Below are positions 21,697-31,858 of a stretch of DNA of 64,000 nt, piece by piece. Under the pieces are notes generated by a model. The model did not search any database. It was not told the DNA's origin and was given only the letters and a program-made list of their open reading frames with translations. The position numbers and the translations under genes are program-made. Location of the stretch: the NCBI GenBank assembly GCA_956465555.1, contig OY101117.1, forward strand, positions 3,162,001 to 3,226,000, given 5' to 3'. The DNA is from Nitzschia sp. pyKryTriq1. Lineage: Eukaryota > Bacillariophyta > Bacillariophyceae > Bacillariales > Bacillariaceae. Positions within the stretch are counted from its first letter, which is position 1, and each line of letters begins with the position of its first letter.

Positions 21697-22545
21697 ATGC
21701 AGGAAGAACCTCCGACCAATATCGACACTCCACAACATTCATGGATGGACGTGATTCCTATCGATACGAAGTATAGCATTGCCTTTTGGTATGAATGTTA
21801 TATCTTCGTCTTCTCTCTGTGGGCGTTTCTGGTACCACACAAGTACCGCCAGCTCGTCGGTTACAAGACAGGATGGAATGAAATCACCCCCAAAATCAGT
21901 ATGAGTCTCTTTGACTGGTATGCCTATCGTTGCGCTTTGGCATGGGTGACCCATGCTTTGTACTGGCTGCTCTACGATGCTGTGGGAATGAAACCTACTT
22001 CAGCGTATGCGCTTGCCGGGATTCCTTTTGGTCTGGTTTCTCTCCATGCTATACTGAATGAGATACACAAAGAGAGCGGCTGCAGCAATCGACCCGATAT
22101 CCAAGTCTTGATCATGGTCGCTACAAGGCTTTTCTTACTGTACACGAACTCGCCCCATCTCTTGCTAGCTTCAAGGATCACGAATGCCTTGACAATCTTG
22201 GCCGGCTTGCAGCTCTACTTGGCTCCCTCTCTGGCTGCTTGGATTTACGGAATGCCCAGTCGCTTCGCTGAGGAAAATGTCGTTGTGTTTCATATGAACT
22301 ACTATGGGTGGAGTGTCCTCGTAATGTCTGTCCTTGGAAGTGCTTTGCTTTGGCTCGATGAGGATCTTGACAGCGCAAAGGCACGTGAGTATATGCTTTT
22401 TGCCTTGGCCGCAAGCTGGCTGTTCAGTGTTGTCAGCTACGCCCCGATGCTACCCAAGGCGCTCGTCCTTGCCACCAACACGAACTTTGCTTTTTTCATG
22501 TTGACTCTCGCTCTCGGGGTTGGAGTCGCCTTGATGTTCTTGTAG
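21697..22545 (+). CDS. Unknown multispan membrane protein, tandem copy 2
   Basis: A 282-residue intronless paralogue of the upstream gene, same strand, similar length and the same order of about eight hydrophobic segments. By eye roughly 40-45% of positions agree, with the strictest blocks being T-G-W-(T/N)-E, the F-D-W stretch, S-L-H-x-x-L-N-E-I, S-P-H-L-L-L, A-G-L-Q-L-Y and H-M-(K/N)-Y-Y-G. The N-terminal ~15 residues differ (Pro/Thr-rich here). The degree of divergence suggests an old local duplication. Function unknown. Confidence 0.8.
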   Translation: MQEEPPTNIDTPQHSWMDVIPIDTKYSIAFWYECYIFVFSLWAFLVPHKYRQLVGYKTGWNEITPKISMSLFDWYAYRCALAWVTHALYWLLYDAVGMKPTSAYALAGIPFGLVSLHAILNEIHKESGCSNRPDIQVLIMVATRLFLLYTNSPHLLLASRITNALTILAGLQLYLAPSLAAWIYGMPSRFAEENVVVFHMNYYGWSVLVMSVLGSALLWLDEDLDSAKAREYMLFALAASWLFSVVSYAPMLPKALVLATNTNFAFFMLTLALGVGVALMFL

Positions 22546-23119
22546 ATGATCCCGGGATGTGATCATGCAAACAATGCAGAAGACTTTGTACATCAGTAGA
22601 TACTTGCACACGAAGAGGGAGCAAGAGATCGTCTTGTCTGCAGGTAATTGTAGGACTGCACCAGACGGCCATTATTCATGTTGGTCGATTGTTCAAGAGA
22701 GTGAGCGAGGAGTCGGTTCGATTGGAGGATCCTCGTACACTTTTGCAATGAAACTAACTAATGTTGACAAACATCAATGCATAGCCAATCTCCCACAAAG
22801 AATAAACTCTAAACATTGCTGGTCGAGTCTAGTTTTGTCTGCCACTGCTGCTTGCACGATGTTATTGAGGAAGATTGAGACTGAGTTCCCTCCCCCCCAC
22901 AACAAGTCGTAGAGGCTCCTGCGTTCTTTGTACGTACTTTGAGGCCCCAAGGCATCTTCATCCACACGTGGAAGGGCGGTCTCCTAGCTCTTTGGGCAGT
23001 ATTCGAACAGGAATTGGGGAGCCGAGCTGGCTATTATTCGTATCAGCCTGGAGTATAAAAGAAGAATGAACCAACCAACAAAGGAATGAACCAATGAATG
23101 AATGAATCATCGTCGTTCT
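22546..23119. other. Intergenic, no gene seen
   Basis: A short GAAT/CAAT-type repeat lies at 23080-23105, next to the 3' end of the split-barrel gene. Nothing else recognised. Confidence 0.5.
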
Positions 23120-23782
23120 TTATTCGGCTGTCTTGTCGCCCACCGTCCATTTGGTCACTTGATCGTTGATATCGCAGATTCGCGCACTCGTCACGTCGAT
23201 ACAAAGAATGGCAATATCCTCACCGACGATGAACTGAGGATAATCGGGATTGTGAGAAAGGTGCATCTGGCGGTAGTGTTCTGCCTTGGCGACATCTCGT
23301 TCCACAATCCGACAGTTACCATTCAAAGTGATGGAATACAAACCAGCGCTACCACTGTCCTGGCCGAAATCATGAACGAGGAGGGCCACTCCATTTTGAT
23401 TTTGCAACATTTCGAACTTCTTCGTCTTCTTATTGGTGCTCATAATGACAACTTCCCCGTCCTCCGGGTCGTTCAAATAGGTGAATCTCATGAGACTCAG
23501 ATGGGAACTCCCCAGCTCCGAATCCACGGTCGAGAGGTAGGCGAGCCGACACTTGGAGAGCATTCCACGGACGAGTTCCGGAAATGGCGGCTTGAGCTGA
23601 GAACCGCGACGGGCCATGCTTGATAACGAGTCATTGTGAGCCTGTTCTCGGCGTTTCGCTTCGGCGATTCCTTGGAAGTGAAAGTAGACAACCGGTGCCA
23701 AGACAAAGGCTGCGGTCGCGATCCAAGAGGCTGAATGATGATTGCTGCCGCAATTTGAATGATTATTTGGTTTCGATGTCAT
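23120..23782 (-). CDS. Membrane-anchored pyridoxamine-5'-phosphate-oxidase-like (FMN split-barrel) protein
   Basis: A 220-residue protein. Residues about 18-36 are hydrophobic (a membrane anchor or uncleaved signal), then a basic linker leads to the split-barrel: C-R-L-A-Y-L-S-T-V-D, S-L-M-R-F-T-Y, V-V-I-M-S-T-N-K-K-T-K-K-F-E-M-L-Q-N-Q, V-A-L-L-V-H-D, and Y-S-I-T-L-N-G-N-C-R-I-V. The T-(N/x)-K-x-T-K-K-(F)-x-x-L strand is where family members contact the flavin phosphate. These proteins bind FMN or F420 and act as oxidoreductases of varied substrates; many are uncharacterised. It lacks the C-terminal dimerisation region of true PNPO, so vitamin B6 synthesis is not implied. The start is the first ATG. 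Confidence 0.82.
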   Translation of the reverse strand: MTSKPNNHSNCGSNHHSASWIATAAFVLAPVVYFHFQGIAEAKRREQAHNDSLSSMARRGSQLKPPFPELVRGMLSKCRLAYLSTVDSELGSSHLSLMRFTYLNDPEDGEVVIMSTNKKTKKFEMLQNQNGVALLVHDFGQDSGSAGLYSITLNGNCRIVERDVAKAEHYRQMHLSHNPDYPQFIVGEDIAILCIDVTSARICDINDQVTKWTVGDKTAE

Positions 23783-24560
23783 TGTACCAAGTACAGTGTA
23801 GTATGTTACGACCTATCTGTAGTAGCCGAGTATGGAGTTGTTAGCTTCATCAAGCTACCGGTACTTTGAACTTGTACTGAGAGAGCACAAAAACCTCCGC
23901 ATACCGCGGTAACGGTACAGTACCACGGATACCGGTATGTATCTATGGTAAACGTACAGTACTTGTACTGGTACAGGGTGTGCAGTACAGGCACAAGTAC
24001 AAGTACAGTACAAGTACGGGTATGTTGTATCTCAATCTCTCCTCGCTCTCCCCTCGCAAATCGCCGTCTGATGGAATGACGACGTGCACCAATCTTAGTC
24101 GAATGGTTCGAAATGATATTAAAACACTAAATAAGTACCTTTGAATGTCAAGTTGACTTTTGGAATTTGCCGATCCTTTTGCGAACTGCAAATGACTGCG
24201 ACTTCAACCAGGCGAAAAATTATTGCGGACCGCCCCCGCCCGCCGTTGTCGGCAGTCGGCAAGCTGTTGTTTTTTCTCATGATGATGAACATGAACATCT
24301 AGACTGACTGTGTGGAGATCATGGTGTAAGATTACCAGTATGCTGATTGCATTGCAGACATCAGCGAATAAAGAGTACCGTAGCTGTAGCGTAAATCTCT
24401 CTCTAGAGAGAGCTAATAGTAATAAAAGAAGCAGTAGTTGAGAATTCGCAGCGGAGTCTACTAAAAGTACCAGTGTCTACTACCTAGCCGCAGGTTCTCG
24501 AAGGTGATCGAAGCAGTCAGGGAGCGAAACAAACGCCCCTTCTGCTGATCAACAAACTTC
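23783..24560. other. Intergenic, palindrome-rich
   Basis: Positions 23860-24025 form one of the densest clusters of GTAC/ACCGGT words in the window. No gene supported. Confidence 0.6.
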
Positions 24561-25157
24561 TTAAGCAGAGGGGAAGAAGTCGGAGACGTTTCCGAGCTTG
24601 TCGTGGACCATAAGGGCCAACATACCCATTTGGGCGGCACGGCCTTGGTTCAACTCGATGGCACGCTTGGAAAGCTTGGTCTCCTCGTCGAAGGAGTCCC
24701 ATCCGAGGTCGAAGGCGTCGTTACGGAAGTCACCAACGAACTCTCCTCCGGTGATGTCCTTCATGACGGCAAGCTCCAAGAATCCAACGAAAAGAAGGAC
24801 TTGAAGAGCTCCGGCAACCGGGACAGCAAACGAGGCATCCCATCCGTATCCAAGATCAGAGAACTTGGTTCCATCGTAGGAGATGTCTCCGGGAAGGTAG
24901 ATACCAGCGGCGTTGACCAAGTATCCAACAACACCAAGCATACAGATACGTCCGTGCTTGATCTCGACGTATCGGAGACGGTCGAACTTCTCTTGGTCAC
25001 CATCGGCGACAAGTCCAAGAGGATCGAAGAATCCAAGAGGAGGCTGGGCACCAAGCTCGTCCTCGAAGGCCTTCAAGGAGGTGGAGGTGGTGGCTTGCTT
25101 GGCAGGAGCGAAAGCAGCGGCGGTGGCGATAAGGGAGGCAAGGACGGCGGTCTTCAT
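24561..25157 (-). CDS. Fucoxanthin-chlorophyll a/c-binding protein (Lhcf type)
   Basis: A 198-residue antenna protein of the photosystem II light-harvesting system. The chosen start (25157) gives M-K-T-A-V-L-A-S-L-I-A-T-A-A-A-F-A-P, an ER signal ending in the A-F-A-P plastid-entry motif; the open frame extends 27 codons upstream but those residues would mask the signal and likely belong to the leader. The mature part begins near F-E-D-E-L-G-A-Q-P-P-L-G-F-F-D-P-L-G-L. Helix 1 has E-I-K-H-G-R-I-C-M-L-G, helix 3 has E-L-N-Q-G-R-A-A-Q-M-G-M, both with the chlorophyll-ligating Glu and Arg that pair across the two helices. The middle helix follows A-V-P-V-A-G. Codon use is strongly biased to C-ending codons, as expected for a highly expressed gene. 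Confidence 0.97.
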   Translation of the reverse strand: MKTAVLASLIATAAAFAPAKQATTSTSLKAFEDELGAQPPLGFFDPLGLVADGDQEKFDRLRYVEIKHGRICMLGVVGYLVNAAGIYLPGDISYDGTKFSDLGYGWDASFAVPVAGALQVLLFVGFLELAVMKDITGGEFVGDFRNDAFDLGWDSFDEETKLSKRAIELNQGRAAQMGMLALMVHDKLGNVSDFFPSA

Positions 25158-26495
25158 TTTGATTGACTTGTTCAAGAATGTACTCGGACGAATTGTGAGC
25201 CTAACAAAAAACGACTTACTTCTTCTTGGCGATTGCATGCTGCTGCGGAGGAGCTTTACGATAGTTTATTCTCCTTCCTTTGTTGGATACACACTCAAGT
25301 TACGGATGGAAAGATACGGGGCCGGTTTGAGGCAACGATAGGGGAACCCGGTTGCTCGCTCCAGAATGTCTCTCAGTACTAGGAACTCGTAGGTTTCCTA
25401 CGGTGCGGCAGGAATGTGCTTGAAGATACCCACTCCGATCCCGAGCAGATGGCGTTTAGAATTTCGGTCGAATGAATCAATCACGCGTACGGTACTATGG
25501 TATGATTCGGTACGTTATACCGTACCGGTACTGTAAAAGTCCCGAGCGCGGGCGGGCGGGGAGTGGGAGGAGAGACAGCCCCCGGCGCCCGCAGTACACG
25601 TACACGTACAGTACCTGGTAGCAACCGTACTCGTACAGCACGATGTGCAGGTAGTATTACCAGTACACTTACAGTACCGTACGGTAATACGAGTACGCCG
25701 CCCACCCCGCCGCCGATAACAATTCTCGACTAGTATGAATGAAACCGTCATGAATGAGCGAAACCGTCTGCACGTCGTTTTGTGTCGGTCCGTACTGTAC
25801 CAGGTACTGTACACGTGTACGAACCTGTCGTGAATTGGATTCGCGATGTACAGAAACAGTCCCAAATGGAGATCCAATCGGATGAGTCTGCGATTCAATC
25901 GGACGGTAGTCTTGGAAGCGACGTTCCAGCGGAAACTATTGTTTACTATACATGAAGAATGAACAATACAATCCAACGATTGTGATTCCCTAAACGGAGC
26001 GAAAGACTACCATAACAGGAAAGGATGTGGGATAGAGATATAGACAGTTGGGAGCGAATATTAGTATCTTCATCGCGGAAGATATGATTAATTGGATTCG
26101 GCAGTTCCAAGACTGACCGGCGAGAGCAAAGATCCAATTCCAACAAACGGAGTTATCAAAGGTAGAATAACATTGTTATAATCTCGAGTTTGAGACGAAA
26201 GTTTACTTTACTTTACTTTACTTGAGAGAGGTTCGTGCATCGGAAGATCAGACGAACTACTAGCAATACTACACGACACGGGACTGAAGAAGTAGTCCCA
26301 CGAGTCATCAGTCAGCTGACGAAGAACAGACTACGGAGATTTCAACACGAACCGGTATCAAAAAACAGGTCGGTGGGAGCAAAAATTAATACCATATTCG
26401 TACTGTAAAGCAAGACGAGAACTGTGATTTGCCCGTTTCGTTGCAAAACTCGCACCAAAACTCAACTCTCAGACAAGGAGAGCCAAAGAGTCATA
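25158..26495. other. Intergenic, no supported gene
   Basis: The first 80 bp are the leader of the antenna gene and include a possible GTAAGT donor at about 25215 on the minus strand, so a 5'-leader intron is possible. A GC-rich stretch flanked by GTAC words lies at 25490-25700. A CTTTA repeat lies near 26205-26222. Confidence 0.55.
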
Positions 26496-29445
26496 ATGTG
26501 GTTCCTTTTTCATCAGAGTGCGGAGACATTATTGAGAGCTGGCGGCTTGCGTTCGACGACTTGGTTATTACCAACTATTGCTATTTGTTGGAAGCCTCTC
26601 GCCTCTTACTTGCAATCGATCGGTGAGCGTGTGTTAACAACCTCAATCAATCAATCAGTCAATCAGTCAATCAATCAAATTAATCTATCAAAGGAAAATC
26701 CTAAAAATGAGCCAATACGGCTATGATTATTACGACCTCCTCCGCGAATCTTTCGCATCGAGCAGCAATTTTACAGTCATCCCCTTGGTAGACAAGGATC
26801 AGCACGAGACTGAAATCTCTGGCTATCATGTCGGTCGGAATTTACACTGGCTGCCAGAGACTGACGAAATTCTGTGCCATATTCCCATCATCTTCCGTTG
26901 GAGCCAGGACCAGGATGATATCTCCAGCGAGGCGTACGGGGGGTCTGCCGCTGCTCTCTTGGCGATAAATCATTTCAATACGGGCAATAGTAGTATTGTC
27001 AACGAGCTGGAAAATATTCAGGAGAGATGCCCGATACGATTTACAACCGAGTTGATTGACTCCCGGTCCAGTGGTTCCGTGGCCATGCAATCGTTGACGA
27101 GACTTTTGACCAGAAGATCAGACGACTTTGAATCTCCTCAGCCATGCTCCCTGATTGGATCGAGTTTGAGTTCGACGACAAGATTGCTGGCCACTGTGAC
27201 TGGCGTATACGACCTACCCCACGTGACTTCTTCGGCGTCGAGTGTGGAATTGGACGATGAAATTGAATACCCTCTGTTTGCTCGGACACATCCCTCCGAT
27301 GCCAGTATGGCCCAACTGAGTATCAACTATTTATCGACCCAGCTTGGCGTGGAATATGCTGCTGTCTTGTATGTTGACAATACATTTGGAAATTCATACA
27401 ACTCGGAATTACTCAAACAGGCTTCACTCTACAACATGACTATTGTGTCGGAAGGATTCCGATCTGGAGCCACGGATGAGGAAGTCAGTGCAGCACTCGA
27501 GCGACTCAAGAAAAGTGGGTATCGCTACGTCTTGGGAGTTTTCTTTTCTGGTGACTATGAGCGCATCATGACTCGTGCTATGGAATTGGAGATTGCAGGG
27601 CCGGATACCTTTTGGATGTTCAATGGGGCACTAGCATCCATGTTTATCAACGGTCATCTCAGTGTTGAAAAAGACTCTCCACTGGCACAGGCAACATTCG
27701 GAACTGCTATACTATCGGACGAGGGAGGCCTTCCAGGGTTAGATCTTTATCATGATCGATTTTTGACGCAATGGAGGGGCATTGGGGGGAACAAGGAATT
27801 GCTAGATTACATAAATGCCAAGCAACCCAAGTCGAGCACTCTGTCATTTGACCGGACAAGCAGTTACTTCGAGTGGCTAGCTCCAAGTCATATTTCGGCG
27901 TTTAGTTATGACGCTGTTGTCGGACTCGGGCTTTCCGCGTGCAAGACGTATGAGGAAAACAAGCAGCTGAATCCGGACGCGGGAATATTTTCAGGGCAGC
28001 AGCATCATGCGGAGTTCGTTAAAACAAGATTTAACGGTGCCAGTGGGGATGTCATAATTGGACCCGACTCCTTTTCTCGAAAAGCGAACTCTACCTACCA
28101 TGTTGTCAGTAACATTCTGCCTCGCAGTGGATTGCCATCGACTAGCGCCACAAACGAGAATTTTCAAGGTCAGCCGTGGATAGTCTTTGATACCTCCACC
28201 CTATCATGGCAACGTTATGACGAAATCAATGAATTTATATACTCGGGCGGATCCGCCGTGCCACCCCAACAGATTCCAGCAGCGCAGATGGATTATTTAG
28301 AAGTTTCTCCCGCTGTTCGAGGAGTTTGCTTGACACTAGGAGGTCTAGCAATGTTCTTGTCGATTTGTTTCTATGCATACTGCTGCGTTGTCCAACGAAA
28401 CCATCGGGTAATTCGAGCCGCTCAGCCGTTGTTTTTGGGCTTGATTTGCTTGGGCTCTCTGATCTTGGCATCGTCCATCATTCCAGCTTCATTTGATGAT
28501 ACGGTTGTATCCGCAAGAGGAGCCGACGTGGCCTGTGTGGCAAAATTCTGGCTCTTTCCCATGGGATTCTGCCTCATATTCTCAGCCCTTTTCAGCAAAT
28601 TGTGGAGAATCAATAAATTGCTATCCAATGCCATTACCTTTCAACGCATCCAAGTCACTGCATTTGATGTGATGATTCCTTTGATTGTCCTAATGGGGTC
28701 CAACGTGTTGGTGTTGACGCTATGGACAATACTGGATCCGCCCTATCTGGAACGCGAGGTACTGGAAACGGATCAGTACGGAAGGCCATCCGAAACAAGG
28801 GGCTTTTGTTACTCGGATAATCAAGAGTACTTTTTGTATCCACTGGTGGCCATCAACGGTGTTGCCCTGATACTCGCTCTGTGGCAAGCGTGGATTGGAC
28901 GTGGCATCACAACCGAGTTTAGTGAATCCAAGTTCGTTGCCATGGCAACCGTTTGCATCTTTCAAGCCATATTCATGGGAGTCCCAATCATGATTATCGC
29001 TGATGACGACTCGACAGCTTACTTGTTCGTGTACACGACGATTGTGTCAGTTATTTGCTTTTCCATCCTATTATTGATATTCGTCCCGAAGATAATGGCA
29101 ATTCGCTCCAACGATCCTGCATCGGCTCCATCCGTGTCGATAACGAATTCCAGTATGAGGGTTGGTGGCAAGAAAGTCAAACTCGGCGGCTCTTCGTCAT
29201 TCAACAACACCGACACTGGCAACAACAACATTGGGCGAGTCTCCATGTCCGGAGAAGTGCAGTCTTCACAAGGCTTTGTCATCCCAGAAATGAGTCGAGG
29301 ACAAAGCAATAGTTCCGACAATAACTCGAGGGGGAGAGAATCAAAGGAATCATCATCCCAAGGGCGCCTCTCCTCTGTCGTAGAGGAAAGTGGCGAGTTG
29401 TCTACTACAAAGGACACTGGGGCTCTGCAGGTAGCAAGTCAGTAG
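26496..29445 (+). CDS. Class C G-protein-coupled receptor (GABA-B-like)
   Basis: The main open frame (ATG at 26707) encodes 912 residues: a ligand-binding Venus-flytrap domain (about 75-490), seven membrane helices (about 533-800) and a Ser/Asn-rich cytoplasmic tail (about 800-912). Visible landmarks are Y-G-G-S-A-A-A-L-L-A-I, the S-P-x-V-R-G entry to helix 1 and F-S-K-L-W-R-I-N-K after helix 3. The annotated ATG gives no signal peptide. A better model has exon 1 at 26496-26622 (M-W-F-L-F-H..., hydrophobic), a GTGAGC donor at 26623 and a TTTTACAG acceptor ending at 26776, which rejoins in frame (phase 1) at V-I-P-L-V-D. That skips the 26707 ATG and places the CAAT microsatellite in the intron. 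Ligand unknown. The 3' end faces the plastid repeat protein. Confidence 0.85.
26645..26685 (+). repeat. CAAT/CAGT tetranucleotide repeat
   Basis: About ten imperfect units (AATC, with AGTC variants) just upstream of the receptor's long open frame and inside its proposed first intron. Confidence 0.85.
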
Positions 29446-29827
29446 CACAACTCTAGACTACTTAAGCAATCAGTAACATTGACATGTTTCTATATAAAAG
29501 AGCAGATTTGCGTTGTAGCTCTTGTCTGTGATCATGTTGTAATGCAGGAGTAATCCATAAATAAAAATGAAATGGTGCTACTTTGGAGCCAACCCTTTTG
29601 CTGTCATACTTTGTCATTCTTCTTTGCTCGTAGGGTTGCGAACTCTGTGCATCATTCTATGTTCTGCTTGTCTCTTTCACACTGACTCTTTCTGTACATA
29701 TGATGATGATGCTTTCCGCATCCGAAACTACTGTAGTTTCTAGTTGCGGATCGCCTGCAATTCAAATGGCTAGAAAGAAATGATGGGAGTGTCGTCTCTT
29801 CAATCGTGCATGCTCGCATTCATTCCT
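29446..29827. other. Convergent 3' intergenic gap
   Basis: Separates two facing genes; an AATAAAAATG stretch near 29560 may be part of the receptor's 3' end processing region. Nothing else seen. Confidence 0.5.
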
Positions 29828-30862
29828 TTAGAATGAAAGATTGTCCACCTTTTCCTTGACTTCTCGAATGGGCGCGATGAAGTTGGAGTCCATCGCACTG
29901 CTCATGCTGTCCTTGGCTCCTTGAATGGGCGTAAGGAAATTGGTATCGACCGCACTAGCCACACTTTCTTTGGCTCCTTGAATCGGTGCGACTACATTCG
30001 CGTCTACGGCACTGAGCAGACTTTGCTTGGCTTCCTGGATAGGCGCCACGAAAGTAGTGTCTACCGTCCGCGAGAGTGATTCCGTCGCTTGGTGCATGGG
30101 CTGCACAATGGTGGAATCCGTGGCTTGATGAAAGGCTTCACTCCACTGGTCCACATAGGGAGCAGCCACAACAGCCACCTCGGATCTCGCCTCTTCAACA
30201 TAGGGTGCCGCAAACTCGGAAACCTCATGGGAGGCATCTTGGATCACAGGAATTGCCGCTTGCACGCCTGACACTACGGCTTTGGCAATGATCGGCACTA
30301 CCACCTGGAGTCCCTCCCAGGCTGCCACTATCAGCGTTCCGATGAGCGCCATCAATGCCGATAGCATCTTGAAGAGTTCTTTGGCAAACTCATCGCTCAA
30401 AGCACCCGCTGCAGAGGAGGCCACGTCTCCCACAGCCATGAGCAAGGTGGATGTCACAGTGTACACCACGGCGAGTCCTGCTGCAATCATGCCACCTTTG
30501 ACGACAAGTTCGACCCAGACCGGAGATGATAATTCCTCCTCACTGGTGCCACCTACTACTGATTTTGAGGTGGTGGAGGTCATCTCGTCTGAATTGTTGT
30601 TGCTGTTGTTGTTATCCGCCGAAGACGAGACGCCGAGCTTCGTGATACTGCGACCGGTACAGGTAGCACTTCTCCGGGAGCAGGTAGAGGTCGAGGATGA
30701 CGACGACGACACCATAGCATCCGCATGATGACAGCAGCGAGACGATGATGCTAGTAGAATGGGTGCTTGAAAGGCAGTGGTCGGTCGCAGGACGGCAACC
30801 ATCACGCCAAGGAGAAGCATCATCATCTCCAAAACGGAAATTCTGCTGGTATTCATCATCAT
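29828..30862 (-). CDS. Plastid-targeted protein with C-terminal 19-residue tandem repeats
   Basis: With the ATG at 30862 the product is 344 residues. The N-terminus is a Met/Leu-rich signal followed by R-P-T-T-A-F-Q-A-P, a plastid-entry motif, and then a Ser/Thr/Asn-rich stretch. A hydrophobic segment (V-V-K-G-G-M-I-A-A-G-L-A-V-V-Y) and a second one (A-L-M-A-L-I-G-T-L-I-V-A-A-W) suggest membrane association. The last ~115 residues contain five copies of a 19-residue unit of the form F-x-x-P-I-Q-x-A-K-(E/D)-S-x-x-S-A-(V/M)-D-x-N, the last incomplete; Ala/Val-rich helical segments with E-x-A-x-P-Y-V come before them. Such amphipathic periods resemble apolipoprotein- or LEA-like surface helices, which is only an analogy. 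I recognise no named family. Confidence 0.75.
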   Translation of the reverse strand: MMMNTSRISVLEMMMLLLGVMVAVLRPTTAFQAPILLASSSRCCHHADAMVSSSSSSTSTCSRRSATCTGRSITKLGVSSSADNNNSNNNSDEMTSTTSKSVVGGTSEEELSSPVWVELVVKGGMIAAGLAVVYTVTSTLLMAVGDVASSAAGALSDEFAKELFKMLSALMALIGTLIVAAWEGLQVVVPIIAKAVVSGVQAAIPVIQDASHEVSEFAAPYVEEARSEVAVVAAPYVDQWSEAFHQATDSTIVQPMHQATESLSRTVDTTFVAPIQEAKQSLLSAVDANVVAPIQGAKESVASAVDTNFLTPIQGAKDSMSSAMDSNFIAPIREVKEKVDNLSF

Positions 30863-31858
30863 TATGATCAAAAGAAGTATGTATTCACTCGTAGAATACA
30901 GACGGACGTTGACTGTTTGGAAAACTGAAATTGAGGGAGCAGTGCAAGAGCAGGCACATACAAGCAACAGCACAAAGATGTTGATGATGATATTATGATG
31001 AACGTATTGGTTCGTACCGGTACCAGGTACTGGTAGTCTTCCAGTAGTCGAGAGGATAATGAGAGTATTACTGTAGCAATGCAATGACCCAAGATCCAAT
31101 CAAAAGAAATCCTTCGAGCAAAAGACACGGGTTTTTGAAAGTTCTCATGATGCCGAACATATGCTGGTCTGTCCATCGATCACCAGCACACTACTTTCCA
31201 TCTTCATCTTTGACCTTGCTTTGACGGGCACAACAACAATGGACACAGACAAACATACTTACAGATAACATACAGTAGTTAGTGCGCCGCTGACGTAAGT
31301 GTCTGATGAATTGTGACGTGTCGGGAAGTTTTTCCGAAGATGGAACAGTGGTGGAATGCCGCAGAATACTTCCACAGAATGGAATGTCATAGAATCTCCG
31401 TCTGCGGTCCCGCGTTCACATGGACTGCCTGTCGTGTCATTCTGCTGGAAGTCTTCGCAGTGGACTGTTCTGGCGGCGGTTACTACCGGCACAGTACTAC
31501 CCTCGGTAGCAGTAGTACTGGTAGCTACTACTAGTAGTAGTAGTGCAGTAGTAGAGAACTCTATCATTAATCAGCACGTTGAACGGTATGATACAGTATC
31601 TGGAGCTGCTACAGAAAACTACTACAGCTGGTTTTGTCCTCAAGATTAGTAGTAGTAGCTACTACCGGTAGTAGAGTTGCCACTATCTCTAGTTGCTCTC
31701 GAGCGTCAAGGTAGTAGTTAAATTCGACACTGCACTCCTTTTTCGCTACGCTTTACTACGATATACTACTGAATATAGACTACTCTACTAGTAGTAGAGT
31801 AGAGCAGAGCAGAGCAGAGTAGCAAAGCAAAAGTAGCGTAGCGTGGCTGGTCTAGCAA
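30863..31858. other. Intergenic, no supported gene
   Basis: Contains ACCGGTACC words near 31015, TAGTAGTAG runs at 31510-31545 and 31640-31670, and a GAGCA repeat near 31800. Short frames on both strands at 31259-31650 are mutually antisense and featureless. Confidence 0.5.

Noticed and set aside
25158-25238. 27-codon N-terminal extension of the antenna protein
   Set aside because: It would bury the ER signal M-K-T-A-V-L-A behind a basic stretch; the internal ATG gives the typical pre-protein.
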